Assembly: GCA_030652715.1 (NCBI GenBank)
Contig: JAUSQB010000224.1
Location: 1 to 8,439, forward strand
Reading direction: 5' to 3'
DNA from: Rugosibacter sp.
GTDB lineage: Bacteria > Pseudomonadota > Gammaproteobacteria > Burkholderiales > Rhodocyclaceae
DNA length: 8,439 nucleotides
The position numbers and the translations under genes are program-made. The notes beneath the pieces are model-generated. The model saw nothing but the letters and a program-made list of their open reading frames with translations, ran no database searches and had not been told where the DNA came from. This document shows, piece by piece, positions 1 through 6,826 of the stretch (positions are counted from its first letter, which is position 1; each line of letters starts with the position of its first letter).

Positions 1-1838
1 GCGGGCATGCCGGTACAGAGGCTGCGCTGGCATCAGCTCGAACCGGTGCTCAAACATTGCTGCTTACGCACAATATCGAGACGCTGGGTGCTATGTCGTG
101 CAACCCTTCCATTGGCGGCATAGGCAAGGGGCATTTGGTAAAGGAAATTGATGCATTAGGTGGTGCAATGGCTTTGGCTGCCGATGAGGCGGGTATACAG
201 TTTCGGATTCTCAATGCATCAAAAGGCCCGGCTGTACGGGCAACGCGTGCCCAGGCAGATCGTCAACTGTATAAACAGGCAATCCGTTCGTGTCTTGAGG
301 GCCAGGAAAATCTGACCCTGTTTCAGCAGGCCGTTGATGATTTCATCGTGACAGGTGATCGAATGGCGGGTGTTGTCACTCAGCTGGGCGTGCGTTTTCA
401 TGCACCTGCCGTTGTGTTGACGGCGGGTACGTTTCTCAATGGATTGGTTCATGTCGGACTGGAGAATTACCGCGCCGGTCGATTTGGCGATCCGGCGGCT
501 ATTTTGCTGAGTCAGCGCTTGAAGGAGCTGAAGCTCCCTGTGGGTCGTTTAAAAACAGGCACCCCACCCAGGTTGGATGGACGCACAATTGATTTTTCAG
601 TCATGACGTGCCAGCCCGGTGATGATCCGGTACCAGTTTTTTCTTTTATGGGCTCCGCTGGCATGCATCCGCAGCAGATACCCTGCTGGATTACGCATAC
701 GAACGAAAATACGCACGATATTATTCGGCGTGGCCTGGACCGTTCGCCGATGTTTACGGGTGTGATCGAAGGTGTCGGACCGCGATATTGCCCGTCGATA
801 GAAGACAAAATTCATCGCTTTGCGGGCAAGGATAGCCATCAGATTTTTATGGAACCTGAAGGTCTTGAGACTTACGAGATTTATCCGCAAGGGGTGTCCA
901 CCAGTTTACCCTTCGACGTGCAGCTAAATCTTATCCGATCTATTCGCGGGCTGGAAAAGGCGCACATCACCCGGCCTGGCTATGCCATTGAGTATGATTA
1001 TTTCGATCCGCGAAATTTGAAAAGTAGCTTGGAGACAAAATCGATTGCCGGTTTGTTTTTCGCGGGCCAGATCAATGGCACGACAGGCTATGAAGAGGCG
1101 GCAGCCCAGGGCTTGTTGGCAGGCGTTAATGCTGCTCGGTTCGCAAAGAATTTGCCGGTCTGGGCACCGCGACGGGATCAGGCCTACATGGGTGTGTTGG
1201 TCGATGATTTAATAACGCGCGGGGTGTCTGAACCTTATCGCATGTTTACCAGTCGCGCAGAGTACCGCTTGTCTTTGCGTGAAGATAATGCCGATTTAAG
1301 ATTAACCGAGGAAGGGCGCGCATTGGGGTTGGTCAATGATGTGCGCTGGGATCGTTTTAACCGCAAGCGGGATGCCATTGCGCGAGAAGTTGAACGTACC
1401 CGGGCAACCTGGGTGAATCCTCGGATCATCAGCGAGGCAGAAGCGGTGCGCGTGCTTGGTCAGGCGATGGAGCATGAATATAGTTTGTTTGAGCTACTCC
1501 GTCGGCCAGAAGTCAGCTATGCCAATTTAATGACTTTGTCGGGTTCTGGAGAGGCGGTGACAGATGCCGAGGTTGTCGAGCAAGTGGAGATTCAAGCGAA
1601 ATATCAAGGGTATATCGAGCGACAAAAAGAAGAAGTCGCCAAAAGTTTAGCGCATGAATCAGCTGCTATTCCTGCCAACATGGATTACGCAACGGTCCAT
1701 GGCTTGTCATTTGAGGCACGCCAAAAGCTGGATCAGGCGCGCCCGGAAACACTGGGTCAGGCATCTCGAGTTCAAGGAGTAACGCCAGCAACCATCTCCT
1801 TGCTTTTAGTTCACCTCAAGCGACGGAAGGCGGCATGA
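1..1838 (+). CDS. mnmG: tRNA uridine-5-carboxymethylaminomethyl modification enzyme MnmG (GidA), 5' end missing
   Basis: With MnmE, MnmG installs the (carboxymethyl)aminomethyl group at C5 of the wobble uridine (U34) of certain tRNAs in the cytoplasm, using FAD, NADH and methylene-tetrahydrofolate. The gene runs in from before the window. The first complete codon is at base 3 and the frame opens [12 protein letters not shown], the end of the N-terminal FAD-binding Rossmann motif, so only about 14 codons are missing by comparison with E. coli MnmG. The 611 visible residues reach the normal C-terminus. The two conserved cysteines are visible: SCNP (Cys codon at 99-101) and RYCPSIED (Cys codon at 789-791). 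The blocks [38 protein letters not shown] and [13 protein letters not shown] are also intact. The C-terminal helical domain that binds MnmE and tRNA ends [22 protein letters not shown] at 57 is internal and not the true start. The stop overlaps the rsmG start (ATGA). Confidence 0.97.
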   Translation, partial: GHAGTEAALASARTGAQTLLLTHNIETLGAMSCNPSIGGIGKGHLVKEIDALGGAMALAADEAGIQFRILNASKGPAVRATRAQADRQLYKQAIRSCLEGQENLTLFQQAVDDFIVTGDRMAGVVTQLGVRFHAPAVVLTAGTFLNGLVHVGLENYRAGRFGDPAAILLSQRLKELKLPVGRLKTGTPPRLDGRTIDFSVMTCQPGDDPVPVFSFMGSAGMHPQQIPCWITHTNENTHDIIRRGLDRSPMFTGVIEGVGPRYCPSIEDKIHRFAGKDSHQIFMEPEGLETYEIYPQGVSTSLPFDVQLNLIRSIRGLEKAHITRPGYAIEYDYFDPRNLKSSLETKSIAGLFFAGQINGTTGYEEAAAQGLLAGVNAARFAKNLPVWAPRRDQAYMGVLVDDLITRGVSEPYRMFTSRAEYRLSLREDNADLRLTEEGRALGLVNDVRWDRFNRKRDAIAREVERTRATWVNPRIISEAEAVRVLGQAMEHEYSLFELLRRPEVSYANLMTLSGSGEAVTDAEVVEQVEIQAKYQGYIERQKEEVAKSLAHESAAIPANMDYATVHGLSFEARQKLDQARPETLGQASRVQGVTPATISLLLVHLKRRKAA

Positions 1839-2473
1839 CGCTTGGTATTCAGTTGCAGCAAGGTTTGACGGCCTTGGGGCTAGCGTTACCAGAAAGTGCG
1901 CAGGAGCAATTTCTTGGCTACTTGATGCTGCTAAAAAAATGGAATGCCACTTATAACCTGACGTCCATACGTGAAGAATCTGCCATGTTAACGCAGCATT
2001 TATTGGATTCCTTGAGCATATTGCCGCATCTGGAAAAGTCGGCGCTGGTGGCACGGCGCTGGATGGATGTGGGAAGTGGCGCTGGGTTGCCGGGCATTCC
2101 CCTGGCGATTGCCTGTCCGCAAATACAGATGGCCCTGATTGATTCTGTCGATAAAAAGACAGCATTTCAGCGCCAAGTAAAAATCGAGCTTGGGCTATCG
2201 AATTTAACCATTTTGGGCGGCAGAGTTGAAAACCAGCCTGCGGCGCAGTGCGATGCCGTGATATCGCGCGCATTTGCTGAATTGGCGGATTTTGTATCGT
2301 TGGCAGGCCACCTGCTGGCAGAAGGCGGCGCGCTTTACGCCATGAAAGGGCAGTTGCCTCACGAGGAAATTGCTCGGCTTCCTGCAGGGTGGCATGTCGC
2401 CCAGTGCTTACCGCTAAAAGTCCCCGGGATGGCGGCTGAGCGCCATTTGATTGTTTTGCAGAAAGATCACTGA
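1835..2473 (+). CDS. rsmG: 16S rRNA (guanine-N7)-methyltransferase RsmG (GidB)
   Basis: RsmG transfers a methyl group from S-adenosylmethionine to N7 of G527 in the 530 loop of 16S rRNA. The 212-residue product is close to the usual family length. The N-terminal part carries [10 protein letters not shown] (about 36-45). The SAM-binding loop [15 protein letters not shown] spans about 78-92, followed by the acidic strand end LIDS (101-104) and KKTAF. SRAFAEL (144-150) and MKG (170-172) are further family blocks, and the protein ends with ERHLIVL. The start is ATG 1835, inside the mnmG stop (ATGA), with GGAAGG at 1825-1830 as ribosome-binding site 4 bases upstream. The 4-base overlap suggests translational coupling with mnmG, its usual neighbour. 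In several bacteria loss of this gene gives low-level streptomycin resistance (family knowledge). Nothing about this copy looks broken. Confidence 0.97.
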   Translation: MTLGIQLQQGLTALGLALPESAQEQFLGYLMLLKKWNATYNLTSIREESAMLTQHLLDSLSILPHLEKSALVARRWMDVGSGAGLPGIPLAIACPQIQMALIDSVDKKTAFQRQVKIELGLSNLTILGGRVENQPAAQCDAVISRAFAELADFVSLAGHLLAEGGALYAMKGQLPHEEIARLPAGWHVAQCLPLKVPGMAAERHLIVLQKDH

Positions 2474-2476
2474 CCT

Positions 2477-3250
2477 ATGCATATATTTGCCATAGCGAAT
2501 CAGAAGGGCGGGGTAGGAAAAACCACTACTACGGTCAATCTGGCCGCCGCACTGGCTGCGCAAGGGCAGCGCACACTGTTGATAGATCTTGATCCACAGG
2601 GCAATGCCACCATGGGTTGCGGCATAGATAAGCGGAGCTTGACGCTCTCGGTTTATCAGTTGCTTTTAGAGTCAGCAACGCTTGCGCAAGCGAGAGTGAC
2701 ATCGCCCAGCGGGAAATTTGATGTGCTGCCCGCAAATCGCGATCTGGCGGGTGCTGAGGTAGATCTGGTCGCCTTGGAGCATAGAGAGCTGCGTCTCAAA
2801 AATGCGCTGGCACTGCACAAGGATGATTATGATTTTGTCTTGATCGACTGTCCGCCGTCCCTGTCCATGCTGACGCTTAATGGCCTGTGTTCGGCGCATG
2901 GCGTGATTATTCCTATGCAATGTGAATATTATGCGCTGGAAGGGCTGTCCGACCTGGTCAATACCATTAAAAAAGTTCATGCGAATCTCAATCGTGAATT
3001 GAAAATCATTGGTCTCTTGCGGGTCATGTTTGATACTCGCAGCACCTTGTCAAATCAGGTTTCGGCCCAGTTGGAACAACACTTCGGAGATAAGGTTTTC
3101 AAGACCATCGTGCCGCGCAATGTGCGCTTGGCGGAAGCACCGAGTTACGGTGTGCCTGGTGTCTTGTTTGATAAGGGGGCAAAAGGTGCGCAGGCCTATC
3201 TTGCCTTTGCTGCTGAGATGGTCGAGCGCGTTAAAAATTGGAAGGAATGA
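2477..3250 (+). CDS. parA: chromosome-partitioning ATPase ParA (Soj family)
   Basis: ParA is a deviant Walker-type ATPase. It dimerises with ATP, binds DNA non-specifically on the nucleoid, and drives separation of ParB-parS origin complexes. The 257 residues begin directly with the ATPase fold. The deviant Walker A KGGVGKTT is at 10-17 (signature lysine K10, phosphate-binding K15). Walker A' DLDPQGN is at 37-43, and Walker B VLIDCPP at 121-127 has the metal-site Asp124. MQCEYYALEGL (147-157) is a further conserved block. There is no N-terminal helix-turn-helix extension, so this is the short chromosomal (Soj-like) type rather than the long P1-plasmid type. ATG 2477 lies 3 bases after the rsmG stop. 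The Shine-Dalgarno is poor (AGAAAG-like), so coupling to rsmG is likely. parB follows 1 base after the stop. Confidence 0.97.
   Translation: MHIFAIANQKGGVGKTTTTVNLAAALAAQGQRTLLIDLDPQGNATMGCGIDKRSLTLSVYQLLLESATLAQARVTSPSGKFDVLPANRDLAGAEVDLVALEHRELRLKNALALHKDDYDFVLIDCPPSLSMLTLNGLCSAHGVIIPMQCEYYALEGLSDLVNTIKKVHANLNRELKIIGLLRVMFDTRSTLSNQVSAQLEQHFGDKVFKTIVPRNVRLAEAPSYGVPGVLFDKGAKGAQAYLAFAAEMVERVKNWKE
3242..3246 (+). promoter_or_regulatory. ribosome-binding site of parB
   Basis: AAGGA lies 5 bases before ATG 3252, inside the last codons of parA. It decides the parB start, because the same frame is open for another 81 codons upstream, where the translation resembles no ParB sequence. Confidence 0.75.
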
Positions 3251-3251
3251 A

Positions 3252-4115
3252 ATGAATGCCACACGATTAAAAGGCTTAGGCCGCGGTCTGGATACGCTGC
3301 TTGACCCGGAAACCAGCGGCAACCAAGGGCAGCGGCAGGATGTGTTGTCAGTCAGCGCGTTGCGTCCTGGTAAATATCAGCCACGCACACGAATGGACCC
3401 TGGCTCGCTGGAAGAGCTTGCGGCCTCAATCAAAGCCCAGGGCTTGATCCAGCCCATTTCGGTACGCCCGGTAGTTTATGAGGGTGTCGCATGCTATGAA
3501 ATTATCGCTGGCGAGCGGCGTTGGCGTGCGGCCCAAATTGCAGGGCTGAATGAAGTCCCTGTGCTTATAAGGGACATTCCTGATGACGCGGCATTGGCCA
3601 TGTCGCTGATCGAAAATATTCAACGGGAAGACCTCAATCCACTTGAAGAAGCGGCAGGCATTCAGCGCTTGATTGATGAGTTCGAGATGACGCACCAACA
3701 GGCAGCGGACGCCCTGGGCCGTTCTCGCTCCGCCGCATCGAATTTGCTGCGTCTTTTGCAGTTGGCAAAGCCCGTGCAGGATATGCTGATGGCAGGCGAT
3801 ATTGAAATGGGCCATGCACGAGCATTGCTTGCGTTACCGAAGCTTGAACAAAGCCGGCTTGCTGCCATGCTGGTAGAAAAACGATTATCGGTTCGCGATA
3901 CTGAACGGCTGGTTGCGCGCGAACTCAATCCCCTACAGAAGGCAGAAGGGGCTCAGCAAAATAATCGTGATCTGCAGGGGTTAGAAGAGGAGTTGTCAGA
4001 TAAAATAGGCGCTACCGTCAAAGTGAGCGCTAACAGAAAAGGTGTAGGTACATTGACTATTCGCTTTACAAGCCTGGATCAGCTGGACGGTTTACTGAGC
4101 ACACATTTCGGTTGA
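3252..4115 (+). CDS. parB: chromosome-partitioning protein ParB (Spo0J family)
   Basis: ParB binds parS sites near the origin, spreads as a CTP-dependent clamp, and stimulates ParA ATPase. The product has 287 residues. The N-terminal LKGLGRGLDTLL (6-17) is the usual basic ParA-contact segment. It is followed by RPGKYQPR (38-45), the CTP-binding motifs GERRWRA (87-93) and ENIQREDLNPLEEA (121-134), and a parS-binding helix-turn-helix around 146-171 (MTHQQAADALGRSRSAASNLL). A less conserved linker leads to the C-terminal dimerisation domain (about 240-287). The reading frame is open upstream to 3009 inside parA, but ATG 3252 is chosen because the conserved N-terminus begins there and AAGGA (3242-3246) sits 5 bases before it. 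The gene starts 1 base after the parA stop, as expected for a co-translated partition pair. Confidence 0.97.
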   Translation: MNATRLKGLGRGLDTLLDPETSGNQGQRQDVLSVSALRPGKYQPRTRMDPGSLEELAASIKAQGLIQPISVRPVVYEGVACYEIIAGERRWRAAQIAGLNEVPVLIRDIPDDAALAMSLIENIQREDLNPLEEAAGIQRLIDEFEMTHQQAADALGRSRSAASNLLRLLQLAKPVQDMLMAGDIEMGHARALLALPKLEQSRLAAMLVEKRLSVRDTERLVARELNPLQKAEGAQQNNRDLQGLEEELSDKIGATVKVSANRKGVGTLTIRFTSLDQLDGLLSTHFG

Positions 4116-4225
4116 GGTGGCGTATCGCCAGCGCCGACTTTTCAAAGGGTGGGCGTTGCATAGCGGTAAATCGAGTCAAATGAGCCAAGTAAAACAAATT
4201 AATCAGTCCCGTAACGGCAATTTCA

Positions 4226-4254
4226 TTGACACCTATTCTGCAAGCATTTAAAAT
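4226..4254 (+). promoter_or_regulatory. predicted sigma-70 promoter of the ATP synthase operon
   Basis: The -35 TTGACA (4226-4231) matches consensus fully. A 17-base spacer leads to the -10 TAAAAT (4249-4254), one base off TATAAT. Transcription would start near 4260-4262, giving a leader of about 48 bases before atpI. The bases between the -10 and the start (CGGGCG) are very GC-rich, a trait of promoters under growth-rate or stringent control in proteobacteria; that control is inferred here. The position, directly before the first atp gene and in the only real gap, supports the call. Confidence 0.75.
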
Positions 4255-4294
4255 CGGGCGGCTTTGGATTGCGTGGCAACGGTGCAGCCTTGTT

Positions 4295-4300
4295 GGAAGG
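4295..4300 (+). promoter_or_regulatory. ribosome-binding site of atpI
   Basis: GGAAGG lies 8 bases before ATG 4309, a good Shine-Dalgarno for the first gene of the operon. Confidence 0.7.
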
Positions 4301-4308
4301 TTTAACAG

Positions 4309-4644
4309 ATGTATAGGGTTGTACTTCTTCAGTTTGTCGGGGTGCTGGTTGCGGCAGGATTAGCCAGTATATGGCTAGGGCAACAAGGCGCGCTGTCGGT
4401 TCTGTTTGGTGGGATGGCATACGCTGTTCCCAACCTGTTGTTTGTAACGAGATTGACTGTTTCTGCAGCAAAAAAACAGACTAATGCAGTTACTTTTTTT
4501 GTTGGCGAGCTGGTTAAAATTCTCGCTACGGTAGTACTTTTGGTAGTTGCTCAGCGGTTCTACCCTGTGCACTGGTTGGCATTGCTGGTGGGGCTTTTTG
4601 TCGCTTTAAAAGCTAATTTGTTTGCGCTATTGTTAAAAAACTGA
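4309..4644 (+). CDS. atpI: ATP synthase protein I (AtpI)
   Basis: AtpI is a small inner-membrane protein encoded first in many atp operons. It is not part of the finished enzyme, and in other bacteria it has been linked to assembly or stability of the c-ring and to Mg2+ uptake (family knowledge; its role is not fully settled). The 111 residues form about four hydrophobic segments, roughly 4-22, 29-47, 66-82 and 88-108. The second contains [16 protein letters not shown], a typical block of the proteobacterial family. The loop SAAKKQTN (52-59) and the block FFVGELVKI follow. The start at ATG 4309 is supported by the GGAAGG site upstream. atpB begins 2 bases after the stop. Identification rests on family pattern and position directly before atpB; sequence alone is weakly conserved in this family. 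Confidence 0.92.
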   Translation: MYRVVLLQFVGVLVAAGLASIWLGQQGALSVLFGGMAYAVPNLLFVTRLTVSAAKKQTNAVTFFVGELVKILATVVLLVVAQRFYPVHWLALLVGLFVALKANLFALLLKN

Positions 4645-4646
4645 TT

Positions 4647-5471
4647 ATGTCATCAAGCACTGAAAACGCGCCTGCCGCAGGCGACTATATCGTCCATCAC
4701 CTGACCCATTTGACCAATACTGGTCATAAGCAGACGGCGGTTATTGACTGGACGATAATCAATGTGGATACTCTTTTCTGGTCTGTCAGCATGGGTGTGC
4801 TGGCGATCATTATCATGGTTATTGCCGCACGGCGGGCTACGTCGGGTGTGCCTGGCCGTCTTCAAGGCGCTGTTGAAATGCTGGTTGAAATGGTTGAGAC
4901 CCAATCAAAAGCCATCGTTCATGGTGATCGCCGGTTCATAGCGCCGGTTGCGCTGACCGTGTTTGTTTGGATTTTGTTCATGAATGCTCTCGATTTTCTG
5001 CCGGTGGATCTATTGCCCAGGATCGCGGAATTGTTTGGGGTGCATTATCAGCGCATTGTACCCACTGCCGATCTGAATGGGGCGCTTGGCATGTCGCTTG
5101 GGGTGTTGTTGCTTTGTCTTTACTACAATATCAAAATCAAAGGGTTTGGTGGCTGGGTGCATGAGCTATTTACCGCGCCTTTCGGTAACCATCCCTTGCT
5201 GTATCCTGTGAATTTTGTCATGCAGATGATTGAGTTTATTGCTAAAACCGTATCTCATGGCATGCGACTGTTTGGCAACATGTATGCCGGTGAGCTGGTG
5301 TTCATGCTCATCGCTTTGATGGGCAGTACCGCTACCGCCTTGGGGTTTTTTGGTCACGTTGTGGCGGGTTCGATCTGGGCAATTTTTCACATATTGATTG
5401 TTGTTTTGCAGGCATTCATTTTCATGATGCTGACGCTGGTGTACATCGGTCAGGCACATGAAAGTCACTAA
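4647..5471 (+). CDS. atpB: F1Fo ATP synthase subunit a (AtpB)
   Basis: Subunit a is the membrane stator subunit that provides the two proton half-channels beside the c-ring. The 274-residue protein has a polar N-terminus and several membrane helices (near 43-62, 97-116, 144-163, and long helices about 188-225 and 230-268). The essential arginine is Arg207 in [12 protein letters not shown] (E. coli Arg210). Asn211 and Glu216 match E. coli Asn214 and Glu219. His248 and Gln255 in [14 protein letters not shown] match His245 and Gln252. All proton-path residues I know are therefore present. His204, three before the arginine, differs from the leucine of E. coli. ATG 4647 follows the atpI stop by 2 bases and has no recognisable Shine-Dalgarno, so translation probably depends on ribosomes finishing atpI. 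The N-terminus ([10 protein letters not shown]) supports this start. Confidence 0.97.
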   Translation: MSSSTENAPAAGDYIVHHLTHLTNTGHKQTAVIDWTIINVDTLFWSVSMGVLAIIIMVIAARRATSGVPGRLQGAVEMLVEMVETQSKAIVHGDRRFIAPVALTVFVWILFMNALDFLPVDLLPRIAELFGVHYQRIVPTADLNGALGMSLGVLLLCLYYNIKIKGFGGWVHELFTAPFGNHPLLYPVNFVMQMIEFIAKTVSHGMRLFGNMYAGELVFMLIALMGSTATALGFFGHVVAGSIWAIFHILIVVLQAFIFMMLTLVYIGQAHESH

Positions 5472-5773
<302 letters not shown>

Positions 5774-5785
5774 TCGCGTCTTTTT

Positions 5786-5791
5786 AGAGGA
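5786..5791 (+). promoter_or_regulatory. ribosome-binding site of atpF
   Basis: AGAGGA lies 8 bases before a GTG codon at 5800. It supports GTG as the start of atpF, where the conserved [10 protein letters not shown] begins and no in-frame ATG is available nearby. Confidence 0.7.
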
Positions 5792-5799
5792 CCAATAAC

Positions 5800-6270
5800 G
5801 TGAATCTGAACGCAACGCTGTTTGCCCAGCTGGCTGTGTTCTTTGTTTTGGCGTGGTTTACGATGAGATTCGTATGGCCACCCATCATGAAGGCATTAGA
5901 CGAGCGCGCGGGTAAAATCGCTGACGGACTTGCGGCGGCTGACAAGGCAAAGGCTGATTTGGTGCACGCTGAGAAAAAAGCCGCTGAAGAATTGCGTCAT
6001 GCGCGTGAGTCGGCTGCTGAATTTCGCAGTGGAGCGGAGAAGCAAGCCGCTCAATTGCTTGAAGAGGCGCGCACCGAGGCTGCTCGAGTGGTTTCGGCTG
6101 CCCGTGAAGCCGCCCAAGCCGAAGCCGGTGTCGCTGCGCAACGCGCCAAAGAGGCGTTGCGTGAACAAGTCGCGCTGCTGGCTGTCGCGGGTGCCGAGAA
6201 AATTCTCCGCAAGGAAATTAACCCTCTGGCACATGCCGAGCTGCTTTCTCAGCTGAAGTCGGAGCTTTGA
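5800..6270 (+). CDS. atpF: F1Fo ATP synthase subunit b (AtpF)
   Basis: Subunit b dimerises to form the peripheral stalk that holds F1 against rotation. The 156 residues match the family's usual size. One N-terminal membrane helix (about 5-26, [20 protein letters not shown]) is followed by [18 protein letters not shown], the hinge/tether region. A long alanine- and charge-rich helix (about 45-125) is fit for a right-handed coiled coil, and the C-terminal segment [15 protein letters not shown] (131-145) binds delta. Translation starts at GTG 5800, supported by AGAGGA 8 bases upstream and by the conserved N-terminus. The gene lies 26 bases after atpE and 6 bases before atpH. Only one b gene is seen, so a homodimer is expected. 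Confidence 0.97.
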   Translation: MNLNATLFAQLAVFFVLAWFTMRFVWPPIMKALDERAGKIADGLAAADKAKADLVHAEKKAAEELRHARESAAEFRSGAEKQAAQLLEEARTEAARVVSAAREAAQAEAGVAAQRAKEALREQVALLAVAGAEKILRKEINPLAHAELLSQLKSEL

Positions 6271-6276
6271 TTAGAC

Positions 6277-6816
6277 ATGGCTGAAAACGTTACGCTGGCT
6301 CGGCCTTATGCGGAAGCTGCATTCCAGTTAGCTAAAGACAGTCCTGCCGATTTGCTCTCATGGGCTGAAACCCTTGAGCGCTTGTCAGGCATTACAGCTG
6401 ATCCAGCGATGGAAGCGTGTATTGGCAATCCGCGATTTAATTCTGCGCAGTTGGCTCAGCTTTATTTTGAGGCGGCTGGCGGCAAGCTTAATGCAGATCA
6501 GCAAAATTTTGTTCGTGTGCTGGTTGATAACGATCGCCTGACGGTTCTACCGGAAATTGCTGTATCGTTTGACAAACTCAAAGCTGATGCCCAAGGCATC
6601 AAACATGCCGAGATTACTTCGGCTTTTCCTCTCGATGATGCCGCGCTAAAAAAATTGGTAGCTGAACTCGAACATAAGTTTGCGTGCCAGATACAAGCAA
6701 CGATCAAGCTTGATCCCGAGCTTATCGGTGGTGTGCGTATGGCTGTTGGCGACGAGGTGATTGATGCCTCAGTTCGCGGCAAACTTGCTGCTATGGCGAT
6801 TGCCCTAAAGAACTAG
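6277..6816 (+). CDS. atpH: F1Fo ATP synthase subunit delta (AtpH)
   Basis: Delta sits on top of F1 and joins the alpha subunits to the b stalk. The 179-residue protein has the expected two parts. The N-terminal helical domain binds alpha and opens with [13 protein letters not shown] (7-19), followed by [17 protein letters not shown] (78-94). The C-terminal domain contacts b and holds the family signature around [26 protein letters not shown] (145-170). The start at ATG 6277 is 6 bases after the atpF stop. The best Shine-Dalgarno candidate, GGAG at 6261-6264 inside atpF, is rather far away (12 bases), so coupling to atpF is likely. The stop codon TAG is itself part of the atpA ribosome-binding site. 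Confidence 0.97.
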   Translation: MAENVTLARPYAEAAFQLAKDSPADLLSWAETLERLSGITADPAMEACIGNPRFNSAQLAQLYFEAAGGKLNADQQNFVRVLVDNDRLTVLPEIAVSFDKLKADAQGIKHAEITSAFPLDDAALKKLVAELEHKFACQIQATIKLDPELIGGVRMAVGDEVIDASVRGKLAAMAIALKN

Positions 6817-6819
6817 GAG
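6814..6819 (+). promoter_or_regulatory. ribosome-binding site of atpA overlapping the atpH stop
   Basis: TAGGAG includes the TAG stop of atpH (6814-6816) and lies 7 bases before ATG 6827. This spacing favours ATG 6827 over the adjacent in-frame TTG at 6824. Confidence 0.75.
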
Positions 6820-6826
6820 TTATTTG

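Larger units (their letters stand above)
4116..4308. other. intergenic region between parB and atpI
   Basis: This is the only non-coding gap above 60 bases. It starts with a short hairpin just after parB (TGGCG 4118-4122, loop TAT, CGCCA 4126-4130) that lacks a following T-run. An AT-rich stretch lies around 4188-4206 and a small hyphenated palindrome CCGT-A-ACGG at 4209-4217. The atp promoter is at 4226-4254. The transcribed leader may fold: TTGC 4269-4272 pairs with GCAA 4276-4279, and GGCT 4260-4263 with AGCC 4286-4289. No RNA gene or convincing protein gene was found in it. Confidence 0.7.

Noticed and set aside
524..537. Inverted repeat GGAGCT-GA-AGCTCC in mnmG
   Set aside because: It lies inside a conserved coding stretch, has a two-base loop and no T-run. 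No terminator or regulatory role is supported.
881..889. TTATCCGCA, one mismatch from a DnaA box, inside mnmG
   Set aside because: It is a single copy that encodes the conserved residues Tyr-Pro-Gln. No cluster or AT-rich unwinding region is nearby, so it is not evidence for an origin.
3009..3251. Long in-frame extension that would add 81 residues to the N-terminus of ParB
   Set aside because: It overlaps parA in another frame, resembles no ParB sequence, and the conserved N-terminus and AAGGA site place the start at 3252.
4180..4251. A 23-codon open frame (ATG 4180 to TAA 4249) in the parB-atpI gap
   Set aside because: It has no good ribosome-binding site, overlaps the promoter including the -10 box, and is short enough to occur by chance.
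4223..4471. Reverse-strand open frame of 82 codons across the atpI start
   Set aside because: It runs antisense to the atp promoter and atpI, has no recognisable protein features, and looks like a shadow frame. Other reverse-strand frames in the window were rejected for the same reason.
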